Notes under the pieces: generated by a model | The model's database searches: none | The model's input: the letters and a program-made list of their open reading frames with translations, nothing else | Told to the model about the DNA's origin: nothing | Assembly: GCA_008692225.1 (NCBI GenBank) | Contig: VICG01000003.1 | Coordinates: 2,473,501-2,537,500, forward strand | Direction: 5' to 3' | Length of the DNA: 64,000 bases | From: Monilinia fructicola | Taxonomy: Eukaryota; Ascomycota; Leotiomycetes; Helotiales; Sclerotiniaceae | Shown here: positions 11,621 through 24,060 of the stretch, piece after piece | Position numbering within the stretch: the stretch's first letter is position 1 | Layout: every line of letters begins with the position of its first letter | Made by a program: the position numbers and the translations under genes

Positions 11621-12106
11621 TACCAAGCCAGATATCCAGTCAAAGCTACCTCATCTCATCTCTGAACTCGCCCATAATACCAAGCAAGCAAACAACCAGA
11701 CAAATGGCCAAGAATACATACAAAACCATCCACCTCATCTTCAAAAATCAACCACCCAAGCAGATAAAATAAAATGCATAAACCCATCCCATCCCCTCCC
11801 CTCCCATCCTCCTCTTGACCCTTTAGCATAAGGATCTATCATCTATTATCTATTATTTCAACTTTAACTTTTACCTCGACCGTTGAACTCCTCCTAATTA
11901 CTCAAGTATTTCCCTACTACCCTCCCACCGTCCCAGCCACCCACCCCCCCCCCCAAAAAAAAAGAAAGAAAGGGGGGGGAAAGTAAAAAAAAAAAGGGAT
12001 TTACAAAAAAAGAAAAGAAAAGAAACCGCAGTTAAAAAAGACACCAAAAGAAGATCTTAAAAGACCCGAAAGAGGGAAAGAAAAGAACACCAAAAGAAAT
12101 TGAGAT

Positions 12107-12109
<3 letters not shown>

Positions 12110-12141
<32 letters not shown>
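12110..12141. repeat. (GATA)n microsatellite
   Basis: About eight GATA units beside an imperfect TTTCAG repeat and an AT tract. Confidence 0.9.
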
Positions 12142-12142
<1 letters not shown>

Positions 12143-12677
12143 TACTTGTATATCTAGATAGGGAATCTCAAGTTCAAGTTCAGTTTCAGTTTCAGTTTCA
12201 GTTTCAAGGTTAGTTAGTGTATCTATATATATATATATATATAGATAATATTCAGTTATATATTCAGGTTCAGGTTCAGGTTCGCTTGAGTGTCAAGGTA
12301 GAGTGAGGATCGAGAAATAGTGAGGTTTGATTTTTGCCATCGTTATGAAAAGATTCATTCATCATATTATAAGCCTTGATTTGATGACATGTTTCACAAT
12401 GGGGATTCAACAGAGATGATTTGAAAAGAGAAAGAGGGTCGATTTTATCATTGAGTAGTAAATCAATGATATATGACACCCTTCTCATCTTTATCCTAAC
12501 TACATTCATTATCTTAACACTTCATCCCCAACCCACCATTCGTCTACGCATTCGCCTATTTCAACCCCCTTCATACACCGCCAAAAATCCAAGTGTAATG
12601 TAGTAAGTAGGTCCAAACGTCCCAAGGTTTCAAAGTAAGTTTTGTGCCATCTCATCCTGTTCAAGCCAAATTCCCTT

Positions 12678-13129
12678 CTATCCAACTCTCCATTTCCCAT
12701 TCCAATTCTCATCCTCATCAAACATGAAAATGTCAAATTTGGTCATGGTTTCCGAGAGGGCAGAAATAGTAATAGAAACCCCAAGATGAGTGCGGGTATA
12801 TTCAAGTAACGCCTTCCTCCACTCTTTCGTAGAATTCAATATCCTTCCATATTCCATATCATCCACCCATACCATCCGCACATGAATTTTTTTTACCAAA
12901 TATTGCAATTCCCTGTCCACTCCATACCAGAAATGCAAAAGATGTTCCCTTAACTCCGACGCACGAGAAATGTACGTTCCACTTTTTGTATAAAGAATAT
13001 AAGTGCCAGGTTGACCATTTCGAGTATTTCTTGATACGACAAAGTATCCTAGAAGTAGTCAAGAGAAGCAATGACACCAAAAAGAAAAGAAGAATAGATA
13101 CTGTAAAGACGCCAGCCAGTTTTCTAATA
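12678..13129 (-). CDS. Probable small unknown protein, 5' end not resolved
   Basis: A 123-codon open frame on the minus strand runs from an acceptor-like site (tacttctag, exon from 13048) to the stop at 12678. It reads like a real protein: NGQPGTYILYTKSGTYISRA, then HLLHFWYGVDRELQYLV, KIHVRMVWVDDMEYGR and a Trp-rich end. A possible preceding mini-exon of 22 nt (13129-13108) ending TTTACA before gtatct keeps the frame, but I cannot find the start codon upstream with confidence. Residue composition (many aromatic and charged residues, balanced) differs from the neighbouring low-complexity frames. I do not recognise the family. It lies convergent to the LtrA gene and upstream-to-tail with the bHLH gene. 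It may be a lineage-specific gene or a decayed one. Confidence 0.4.
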
Positions 13130-13431
13130 GAACACATTTCCCGATGATAGATGAATCCGAAGCAGAAAAATATTTGCTGAATAAAAGTATCAAGTAGCAG
13201 TGAGCGAAGTTCGATCTAATTCTGGCATTGATTATTTTCGGATAGAGGCTCGTTAACCAGCTCGTCTCGGAGCCTCACAAATTTGACTTCTTTCAACACT
13301 TGTCTCTTGTGAAAAACTTCGTGATAGATGAAATCTTAAGAAAATCAAGTCCTCAGACCCGACAAATCTCTATAGGTCGAAAGGACTATCAAGGAAATAA
13401 CTCGTCCAAAATAATATCAGGCTCCCAGTCT
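13049..13431. other. Short intergenic region downstream of bHLH gene
   Basis: It overlaps the unresolved 5' part of the small unknown gene and the 3' UTR of the bHLH gene. No other feature seen. Confidence 0.4.
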
Positions 13432-15149
13432 CTAGAATCGAGGGTCACGATAACCATTAGATCGGCCCATATCACGATTCATATCCGATTGATACTGAAC
13501 TCCACTCATGGATTCAGGTTGGGGTAGACCTCGAAGTGGTGGCAGTTGTTCGTTGCGTTGATATGAACCTCTTTGGGAATAAGCATCTTGCTGGTATGTA
13601 TTCATGTCAACGTGTGAACCGCCGTTCTGAGGCATCGGGGTGAAGCCATTCATCACAGATTGATGATTATTGGCCCCACCTTGGCTGAGTTCATTGCGAA
13701 GCTGTGAATTCTCCAAGCGGATGACGTTAGCTTCGCGGCGAAGATTATCCATTTCCAATTGGTGACTGTATAGTTTCTTTTTGTAGTTCTTCAATTAGCT
13801 TCGCCTGCGCGTTGTGTTCGGCAATAGCTGTCATAATATTTAGCACAAAGTCAATGTATGGGGGGGAGAGGGGGGTCTTTTTTACGTAGATACCTTTTGT
13901 TAATATCTCCCACTTGCTGGCCTTGGAACCACGCTCTTGAGGCATCAAATCCCTCAAGTTTTCAAACAATTCCTTCATTTCCGTTCGGCGTTTTCTTTCC
14001 GCAAGCTTATGACTAATGCGAAGCTCAGGGGTGCGGCTATAAGGTTGACCATTATTTGCAGATTCGGGGTCATCGTTTTGCAATTCGGTTACTTTGACGA
14101 TTTTGCAGAGAGTGATGGTGATGAGATACATTTTGGAACTCGGATGATGCTCGGGATAATCTGAAATCGGATGAGGGAATCCCATCTTCTAATCTTCTTT
14201 GTCCCGCGGGCAGGCGAGATTCCGTGGTATACTGACTGCTTGCGACCGAGTCCGCCATGCTACTACGCCTCGAGTCAAGATTCAAGAACGAGGTTCCAAC
14301 TCTGCTTATGCTCTGGGAATCCTCGCGATGCCGAGAGTTAGAGGATGAGGGTATCCTTTCTACGATCTCTTCCGGGAACGCCCAAGCTTGTCCCTTGGTT
14401 GGCTCGGCCGCGCGAGCAATATTACCCATAGCAGGACCAGTAATTGTAGGGGCCGTTTTCGGGATGGTGCTTCGGGGGGACATGGGCTCCGGGAGACGTT
14501 GAGGTTGATAGCTATTCGAAAAGCGAGGATTCGACAGACGATCGGCCGTGTTCCCTGGGTTGCGCTGCTGTTGTAACGTGCTCTGAATGGAAGTGGTGGA
14601 TTGGTTATTGCTGGCGTATGGCGAATTGAGACGTAATTCTTGCAGACCATTTCCCAATCGTGAATCCACACTCTCCCGGCGGGAATCCCCGTTGAGGGAA
14701 AGAGCCCCGAGTCCTGATCCATACGATTGCCTATGTAATTGGCTTGCCATCGAGTTCAGTTGATTTGCCATGGACTGTTCACTGGATGGAGAAACCATCG
14801 ATGCGACGCTCATACTGCCCGACGTGGACGACATGAGCTGTTGATTGGTGATGTGATTTGCTGCCGGTGAGGGACTGATATCAGCACTGGAGGAATGGTA
14901 ACCCCGTCGGTGAAGATGCCATGATGACTTCCCCGCTCAAAGCTTGCGAGTTATCTGTATCCAGAGGTGTGCATTAGAATACTGCTTGACGCGCATATTA
15001 AGGGAACATTGTCAAAACTCACGCTTCGATGAGGGATCCATGGTTGAATAATAGGCAGAATCTCTCATATGCTCTTCTGGACCAACTTCATTCAATACTC
15101 CTGCCAACCCCGCGGGCATTCTAGTTGATGACGGACGTGAATCCATCAT
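13432..15149 (-). CDS. bHLH transcription factor with three single-base frame breaks
   Basis: Three exons on the minus strand: 15149-15023, 14954-13894 and 13827-13432. The start is the first of two adjacent ATGs (15149). The bHLH domain reads [29 protein letters not shown], then a loop ([11 protein letters not shown]) and helix 2 ([17 protein letters not shown]). The basic region has the H-x3-E-R-x-R-R pattern of E-box binders (class B). A leucine-bearing coiled stretch ([19 protein letters not shown]) follows. The N-terminal about 340 residues are Ser/Asn/Gln-rich and disordered. The frame is broken three times, each needing one base fewer: the C4 run at 14902-14905, the T4 run at 14076-14079 and the T5 run at 13778-13782 (plus-strand bases). 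With those, exon phases close and the length is about 526 aa. Either the assembly has homopolymer errors or this copy is decaying. The region is probably nuclear and sequence-specific; target genes are unknown. Confidence 0.8.
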
Positions 15150-15719
15150 GAGCAAGTTAATCGTCGCAATTCCTTGCTCTGATTACTTATCGTTGTATCT
15201 ATTTTTAAGTGCCGGGGAAGAGGGGAGGGGTGGAGGGGGGATAGTCGAGGGATTGTCGTATTTCAGGACTGAAGATAGAAAGTGGGCAAGATTCGCGAGT
15301 CGCAATTGAAGGATGATAAGTGAAATAAAGCGATCGATCGATAGAGAGGTGGTTTATTCCGAATGGTTGAAAGAGGAATAAAAGGTTGAATGACTTGGAT
15401 GATGTGGATGATATGGATGATATGAATATGGCAGATGGAATATTGAATATTGAATATTGACTATCGGGATATATTTCCAAAAGATGAATGGAATAAGAAG
15501 AGGTCGTTGTAGGGTTTAGATTGAAACTTAGTTAGTACAGGATAGGATAGGATAGGATAGGATAAGATCATATGGTATAAGAGAGTACGAGAGAGTATGG
15601 TTGGTAACTATTGGTATTGTATAGAATTCCAAGGCTGTATTGTATCGGATTGTATCGGATAGTAATAAGTATATATGTTGCTCGAGGAGAATTGAACAAG
15701 AGGGCCAAGCAAATTCGAA

Positions 15720-15900
15720 GGTTGAGTTGAGTTGAGTAGAGTAGAGTAGAGGAGAGGAGAGTAGAGTAGAGTAGAGTTGAGTTGAGTAGAGTAGGGTTGA
15801 GTTGAGTTGAGTAGGGTTGAGTAGGGTTGATTTGAGTTGATTTGATTTTGATTCGATTTGATTGATTGATTGATTGATTGATTGACTGATTATTGATTAT
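15720..15900. repeat. GTTGA/GTAGA and TTGAT pentanucleotide arrays
   Basis: Degenerate tandem units GTTGA, GTAGA and GGTTGA, passing into TTGAT/TTGATTGAT units at about 15840-15900. Confidence 0.85.
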
Positions 15901-16079
15901 TGATTGTTTGATTGTTTGATTGATCGATTTAAGCAATCGATTGATTCAATCGTTTGTGTGTTCTGCAAGGGAGGATAATGGCTGCTTTTTCGGGGCGATG
16001 ATCGGGTCCTCGCGTAAGGTTATAGAGAAAGAAGGTTAAAGAAGAGACTCGGTCGATGGTTAATATTAATTATGTTCTG

Positions 16080-16200
16080 GTGGGTTGAGTTGAGTTGAGT
16101 TGAGGTAAGATAAGGTGAGTTGGGTTGAGTTGAGTCGAGTCGAGTCGAGTTAAGTTGAGTTGAGTTGAGTTGATTTGATTTGATTTGATTTGATTTGAGT
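16080..16200. repeat. Second GTTGA/TTGAT pentanucleotide array
   Basis: The same GTTGA and TTGAT units recur about 250 bp further on, with GTCGA variants, suggesting duplication of one array. Confidence 0.85.
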
Positions 16201-16255
16201 TGGTGGGTGGGACTTCTAGACTTTTTGGACTTTTTGGATGTTGTTAATAATAATT

Positions 16256-17040
16256 AATGCTCGTGGGACCTTAATATCGTTCTTTTTTTCTTTAAAAAAT
16301 AAATAAAAGCTTTTAAGGGATGGATGCTTTAAAGAAAAAAGTATGTATAAGAATAGCTTATTATAGGTAATAAATTAAGAATAGGTAATAGATGAATAAT
16401 AAATAATAAGAATAATAAATAAAGAGGGGAGGTGAATAGATAAGTAGATAAGTAAAGTAATAGATAATTAAGTAATAAATAGAGAATATATATTAAATAT
16501 TAATCTTAGATATATATATATTCTTATATACTTAGTATATATAATATTATATATATATTAGAGTATATATTAAAATAAATTAATAAGAGAAGAAAAATAC
16601 AAAAAGAGAATAAAAAGAGAAATATATTTATTTCTTTAATTATATAATATATATAGAGTAATATATAAATAAATAATTAAGACTTAAAGTTAATATAATA
16701 TAAGGTTTATATAATTATAATAAAGGATTAAGTTTTAATTATACTACTCGAGTACCTAGGTAATAAAAATATATTTAGAAGTATATTTCGGATTTGTATT
16801 ACTTATTGTATTACTTGAATAGGTCGTCGATTTATATATAAGTAGATAGGTAGGTAAAGATAGGTAAGTAGATAGGTAAATAGGTAAATAGATGAATAAA
16901 TAAATAGATATAGATAAATAGGTAAATAGATAGAAAAATAGAAAGATAGAGAAGTAAAAAGGTTTAAAGATAAGTAGATAAATATATAAATAAATAGCCA
17001 AGTAGATTAGTATATAGGTATAATTATATATAGGAGAGCC
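16256..17040. other. AT-rich block, possibly RIP-decayed
   Basis: About 780 bp dominated by TAATA/TAGATA words with long AT runs and no long open frame other than repeat-coded ones. CA and TG are scarce in the core (about 16460-16760) but more common at the edges, so the RIP reading is weaker than for the block at 20.6 kb. Confidence 0.5.
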
Positions 17041-17339
17041 CTAGAGAGTAGGAAGGAATCTTTTCTTTAAGGAAGAAAATCGCATTTTTTAATTCGATAA
17101 ATCGGTGGAGAAATAACTGCTAGTATCAACATTGAGACCCGTGGACTACGACAATATCCATATCGAGTAATATTATGTATATTACATTCACTAACGAAGA
17201 ACGAGAATCCTTTTTTTAGAATTCCGTACAGTAGTGTGTGTATATCGAATACTCACTTATTAGTTGTATGTTGAAATCTTGTCTCTTGATTGGATTCGTT
17301 CTAGGACAGGAAGAAAGAAGTGGTCACTAGGTTAGTTGT

Positions 17340-17480
17340 AAAGAAAAGACCCTTTATATATGTGTATGTATGTATGTATGTATACTCTATATATATATGT
17401 ATGTATATATGTACAAATGTTCGTATACATGAATATACGTATATGTATACATTAGGTATACACATTTGTGTATCTGTATA
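17340..17480. repeat. ATGT/GTAT microsatellite tract
   Basis: Imperfect GTAT units with several TATA and TGTATA stretches. The Tyr/Ile/Val-rich frames over it are low-complexity artefacts. Confidence 0.8.
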
Positions 17481-19445
17481 TATAAGGTATATATCTCTAC
17501 ATATGCATTTACCTATCCATGGATAGATATCTCTACCCACGGAAAATGGACGTTTATGGAGAACGTTACAACGAACTGGGGAAAGGAAATTTATGTGTAT
17601 CCTAGACAAAAGAGTATGATACCCGTGGACGTCTCCGTCTCCGTCTTCGTCTCCGTCTCCATAATCCCTCTCTTCGCTACTGTGATAAATCATACATACA
17701 GTACAGTACTGCACAGTAAGGTGCCCACGGGCAATCGGGAAGTTGTCTGGATGCCAAGCTGTGGATTATGGGATGGCGGATTGTGGGTTCCCTTTCCACA
17801 AAGGACCACCGGTGGACAGGGTCAAGGAACCTTCAGATGTATGTAATCATTGTGTTCCTAGTCAAAAGGACTATGGGTGAATATTAACTAAACTATATTA
17901 TAGTCAAAACCCGTCAACCAGCTAAGTCGAAGGATGGATGGATGGATTTTGATTTAGGTTTAGGTTTGTAGGTAGGTAGGTAGGTACCTAGGTAGGTAAA
18001 TGTCATTCAGAGACTCATCATCGCGTATTTTCGGCAAGCACAGAGACAAGGAAAGCTCAGAATGGGTAGAATAGGTATGTAGGGTGAGGATAAGGAGGGT
18101 AAAATAGGGTACTAGATAAATCATCTTTTGAAGGTATTGTAAGGTATTGTAAGGTATAAAACGAGGTAAAGAGGTAGAGAGGCAGAGAAGTCGAAAGATA
18201 GAAAAGTAAGTAATTATCAGTTAGCAGCTAGTTAACTCATCAAATAGTTACCTAGTAGCTAGTCAGCTATTTACCAGTTACCAGCTAGATAGATATTCAA
18301 CCATTCAGGTCTTCATGACCTTCTACAAAATCTATATAATCGCGTATTGGAGAGTTGACTGAAGCTTCAATCATACAGTAGCCAAATATTCATACAAGAT
18401 CGAATTATCAATACTCCTATTCCTCATTCATTTGGGTTTCAACGGTCCAAGCTACCCAAATAAACACATAGAAAGGTTAAAGCCTTCATTCATGCATCCT
18501 CGATTTCTGATCAATACCTACTTACTACCTGCCTACCTCCCTACCTATCTCCCAATACTCAAAAAGCCACCATATATATGCCCAACATGGAAAAGCGTAC
18601 AGACACCAATATCCAAATACCAAAGCGGTAGGTAGCATTCAGTAGTAACTTTTCAACTAGCAACAATAGTTACGGATACCAGGTACCAGTAGATAGATAC
18701 TAACAAGTATGTATCCATCAAGGGGAGTACGGACTCATAGTGCAGGACGATGTCGAGTTGGTTCGACCGCTGTTTGCAATAGATACCTAACACCTGTATG
18801 CATTTGTTTCTTTGCTTATTTGTTTGTTTGTTTGTTCATTTGATTCATTTGACACAATTTGAAGATGATTAGCTACCCAACGTATGATGATGGACTTGAA
18901 GGCTGGAATAGTTCCATGCATTCGAGCACTTACTTGTTGATACTTACTAACAACTTGATCAACACGAGGGACCAACCACTCGTCCAAAAGGATTCTAGAG
19001 TGGGAGACAGATTCCTTCAACACTAAATCATCGTCCACCATCTAATCCACCATGTAGTATAAAAGAAGGTTCGTCCTTTGTATCAAAGCCAATCTCTTCT
19101 TGTGCGACATTGCATTTACTTAGTCCGGTCGAGTCCAGTCACTTTGATCCATGGATGGAAATGTGGGTGTGGATTGGGTTTGAGGGTAAAATAGAGGAGG
19201 TAGGTAGGTACATGTAGATATTATAATGATTGCCCCTATGAGTTGTACTCCGTATATGTATTGTAGGAGAAGCATGGACAATGGTTACCTAGGTAGATTT
19301 GTAGTTTCTATTTTATGTGTATCTTAGATTTAATATTGATTTCGAGTAAGATATTTAGACTATTAAACCAATCGAAGTATGATTTCTTAGAGAGGGAAAA
19401 GGAATATGAAAAGAGATGAAATAGAAAAAGAAGGGAAATAATAGT

Positions 19446-19617
<172 letters not shown>

Positions 19618-20350
19618 GTAGTACTTTTCTTTTTAATTCACTATTTGCTTTTCTCATTATTAAACTTTTATTTATATTAAAGAAGGGGGTGGGAAAAGGA
19701 GAAAAGGGAGAAAGCGAGATTTGAAAATAATCTACATCTACCTAGGTACATATCTACCAACATCAATTACCTCCCCCAGCTTTACTCACTACCTCCCCAG
19801 TAATCAACAATAACTGACTACTTAGTAACTAACAGTTGCTTTGACTTATTTCCCCAAGTCGCCCCGCAAATACCATATCGCCATAGCAAGCATACAAGTG
19901 ATATGAACAAGATGACAATCCAAGAACTAACAATCCTAACAATGCTACTTGACCAATACTCTCGATACGCACAAGAAGAATCATCTACCTCTAATCCCAT
20001 ACTCTTCTTCAAGCTACAAAAAAAGATGGTGCGACCAAGCCGATATATCTGATAGCTGATAGCTGACCACCGTGCCGCATCCCATTCCTTCTCCACATCA
20101 AGTCAGCCCACGCTGCAAAAAGTAGAAGCCCCCCCAACCCCCAGCAGAAAGCGATGGGGCGACCTTCTCGATAAGCTGCTGACTCGGATTATACGAAGGG
20201 GAGAAGCGATCGTGGGTTACCATTGATTATTCTTCCCTTCTCGTTTATACTTCGCGTTTCTTCTCCTGAGTGTTCTATCCTCGGGAGCTAATCGATCGTT
20301 CAATATTATATCTGGATCCTGTGCGTGGATCGAATCCAGCGTCTGAGTGT

Positions 20351-20396
20351 GGGAAAGGGAAAGGGAAAGGGAAAGGGAAAGGGAAAGGGAAAGGGA
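20351..20396. repeat. (GGGAAA)n hexanucleotide tandem repeat
   Basis: Seven to eight exact GGGAAA units on the plus strand; a Lys-Gly frame results. Confidence 0.95.
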
Positions 20397-20589
20397 ACAG
20401 GAAGAGGAAAAGGCATGCTGCAGGTCTTACGATGCTATGTGATGAATGAGGTACAGTATGGCGAAGAGATGGATTTAGCGTGGTGTGGATGTTCTTTGGG
20501 ATTCTTTGGAACAGAAGTAGCAAGGTGGTGATACTTGTGATTGTGGCTCGTTTATTGGATATTAGTATTTGAAAGGAAATAAAAGGAGT

Positions 20590-21300
20590 GTGGTTAAAAC
20601 TATTATTTCTTATTTTTAAGGGAGGAATGTATTATTTATATATCTAGGTATTAAATATATTATTAGATCTATTATAATTTATAAGTCTTTATTAAAACCT
20701 TTAATTATCTAGATCTTATCTTAATCTTAATAATAAACTTATTATTTATATTATATTACTTAATTAAATAGATATAAATAGGAGTATTAAGTATTCTTAA
20801 CGATTATTATATTAATATAAGCGTTTAAATTATATAGAGTAAGATATTTATTATATTAAGATAATAATATAGTAAAGTTAATTTAATTAATATCGTTTTA
20901 AATCTATACTAGAGCTAAAATTTATAAAATAATATATTTTTTAAGTTTTTTTTATATATTATAAAACGTTAATTTAAAGAATTTAAATATATCTAGCGTT
21001 TATTTTTTAGTTTTCTAACTCTATAATACTTTAAGTAATATTTGAAAATTTTAATTAATTAATTAATTTCGTTTATAATTAATCAATTTCTATTTTACTC
21101 TAATTAGACGACTTAGACTTAAAATAATACTAAATATTTATTTAAATAAATAAGAGAATAAAAGAAGGTTAATAGTAAAAGTATTTTTTTTGTGATTATT
21201 TCTTTTCTTTTTCTTTTATTGACTTTAAACCTCCCTTTTTTTATAAATACGTAGAATAAATAATATACTAAGCCTTTTAAAACGTCTTTAAGGAGTCTAT
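20590..21300. other. AT-rich block with strong RIP signature
   Basis: About 700 bp in which CA and TG dinucleotides are nearly absent, while CG, GA, TC, AG, CT and above all TA are present. That is the expected end state of repeat-induced point mutation (CpA to TpA on both strands) acting on a repeated element. No residual coding frame is readable, so the source element cannot be named. Confidence 0.75.
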
Positions 21301-23739
21301 ACTATAAGATCGTCTTGTCTGAAATCATCCCGAGGTCTCAAGCTCAGATCAATTTAAGGCGCAACAGCTCTACTAGAATACTAATAACTGCAGTATAGTA
21401 GTTTTACCATACCTACCTTGCCCATCTACTACTACCTAGGTAGGTATTGTAAGTCTTATGTAAGTAGGTGTATACGTACTATATCAATATATCCAGTATG
21501 AGTGCCGTACCGTGCCGTAGTTGACAAAACAACTTCTCCACAACATATTCTAAGAAGTATTTATGAGCAGGTAAGAATAATAAGTAGCTACAAAGCATCA
21601 AGTAGGTAGATGAGTGTATAGATAGATATTACTGTGCTGACTATACCGACTATACTGACTATACTCTACTTACTATCTCGATATGATCATTTCTCCTATG
21701 CTCCCCTAGATCTCTCGTCTTCTCAATAAGGTATTACTTGCGTTACCTTATTTCACACCACCCCTCCCATCAACCCCATTCACACCTATCGCGTGGTGCA
21801 TTCAATATCCAACAATCAATCTATTTTACCCTTTCACACCAGAATCCCATCTGCCGTTGTTTCAAAAGCAGCGTTAAGCTTACCTACTCCCCTAAACCAT
21901 GTTCCCCGAGTATCCCAGCACAAGAACACACGATAGGCAGGCATTGACCTGGACGGACCCTGTTGATGCGCATGCTCGGCTGGATGGTGGAAAAACAGGG
22001 CTTTCACCATCTCCTCTCGAGCTTGGGGGCAACTCGTCCTACCTTTCTTGAGTCTCGACGGACTTGGTCTTGCCTGTCGGTTTTCTGTCAGATTGATCAC
22101 TACGCCGCTTCACCTTTGCTAGCTCATACGCCGCTGTGTCGCTATCTCATGAAAGCTTCATGTCAAATTGTCACTTGCGATACAGGGGAGTGTTGTGGAT
22201 TCATTCATTACAGAGTGCAGTACTCCGTACGCTATCCATGATCATGGCAAGGTACTGTGAGATGCAGAATGGACTGACTAACTTATCGATACTGTACTGT
22301 ACAGTCCTGGATTAGATGCTTACTCTTACCCACCTGGCGCCCGGAGTAACTTAGGTACCAGTGACAAGGGAGGGATGTTTCTTTCTCCAGGGTTTTGGTG
22401 TGGAGTGAGGTGAGATCTTACGCAAGTGACACTTTCCTTCCCTTCTCATCCCTTGAAAATAACGCACAGCCTTTCTTACTCTAACCTGCATATCACATCG
22501 TCCGGACTACAGTAGAGTGTAAACCATGGGACGGTTTTCGAGTCGTGATTTTCTTGGAAAGTTTCAAACCGTATATATTGGGTACGTACCTAAGTGGAAC
22601 AATTGATTTGTTTGAAGAAAATAGATTTTGCATACAATGAAACTATTGTTCTCGATTTACAAGTACTGTACACATGTATCTCATATATATCCAGGCAGCA
22701 TGCATTCGAACAATGAAAGTTTAGATCTGATCTGCCATCCCGAACCTTAATCAGCCATCCATTACGGCTCAAAAGTATATCGGTGTCATTGAAGTTTGCA
22801 AATCACCGAAAAATGCTGATCGATGACACGATTTGCCATAAAACGTGCCACCTGGCGCTTGTCGACGTCTACCGTCTCCGAAATGATCAAACCGAATAGA
22901 CGCTGCTCAGCCAGGATTCCTAGGGTAGGTAGGTGTACTGTATCGAGGGAACATGCACAGGGAGGGGAGCTTACCCAATCCTAGACTACGACGCTGCGTG
23001 CCCAATCCGGTTGAATCCACATGCACGCACTTAACCTTTACTCACTCCAATCCCATCCTTGAATTTCTCACTCTGACCCTACCTTACTCATGAATTCATG
23101 ACCATCGGCTCGGGGTCCGGGCATTCCATCTTTTGAAGAAAGTGGATGGATGGATGGATGGGTGATGCTGTAGGATGATGAGTGATGGCAAGGAAAAGCG
23201 TGATGAACATGCAGCCAGCAAAATACAGGCAGACAAGCAGAAACCTACGCGATTCGGAAGTCGGATAAGCGTGGGTAGGTGGACAAAACCGTACGGTAGA
23301 ACAAGCAGCCTTACACCCGCCCCAACATCCACTCCCACCGATCAGCAAGACCATGGAATCATCCCATCTTGAGCCGTGAAAATCTTCGCCCTCTCCTTGT
23401 TGATTCCTACCACGTCGTCTTAGGGTTGCATGGGTAGCGTCGAAAAGTGTTAGTTGGGCTGTTGGTCCACGATGTTTGAACGTGGGAAATCTAGATCCGG
23501 GTTCGCGCTTCGCTTGGAATAACGTGTTGGCATGCATTGGAGGGTGGCAAGCTTAGCGCTAGTACTTATTAGGTAGGGTTAGGAGGGTGGGGAGGATATT
23601 GTCCAATCAATGATGTGAGGGTGTGAATGTATGAATGTGAATGTGAGTGTGCATGTGAATGTAATAAATGTGTGAAGGTATGTATACAAGTAAAGAGAGA
23701 TAAAGATATAAAGGTGTGAATGTATGAATATGTAATGAG

Positions 23740-24060
23740 ATTGTGATTAATGAATAAATAATAGCGTCATTTAGGGCTTTTCCTTTATTTAATTTACGAG
23801 TTTGATCCTAACCTAAAATAAAATAAAAGTTTAATTTTAAGGCTTATTTTAAAATCCATTAATATTATTTATTTATTTATATTAAATATTCTTAAATTAT
23901 AAAAGTATTAACTTATAAATAAATAATTTATATTAAAATAATAAAATTTAATTTATAATAAGTATTAGAAAATCATTTAAATTAAATTAAAAGTAATATA
24001 TTTACTTGATTAAAAACTCAAAACTATTATATAAATTATCTATTTCTTCTATTTTTTTTT
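23740..24060. other. Short AT-rich RIP-like block
   Basis: About 320 bp with the same texture: TTA/TAA/ATT words and only a handful of CA and TG. It has TTTATTTA-type runs and no coding potential. Confidence 0.6.

Larger units (their letters stand above)
11314..12677. other. Intergenic, microsatellite-rich
   Basis: Contains the large ATCC tract, poly-C/poly-A and poly-G runs near 11944-12010, a GATA tract, TTTCAG repeats (about 12172-12207) and an AT tract (about 12222-12242). The open frames are Ser-Ile-His-Pro repeats and not genes. Confidence 0.7.

Noticed and set aside
11317..11772. Long open frame rich in Ser-Ile-His-Pro
   Set aside because: It is entirely the translation of the ATCC microsatellite, with no conserved block and no start context.
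14100..14240. Intron hypotheses to explain the middle bHLH frame break
   Set aside because: The only local GT-AG pairs give either a 38-bp intron or the loss of a protein-like exon stretch. The one-base change in the T4 run explains the frame with less damage.
23088..23537. 149-codon minus-strand frame with a possible TM segment
   Set aside because: Composition is mixed Arg/Pro/His with no recognisable motif and no splice or start support; it also falls in a region of repeats, so it remains unsupported.
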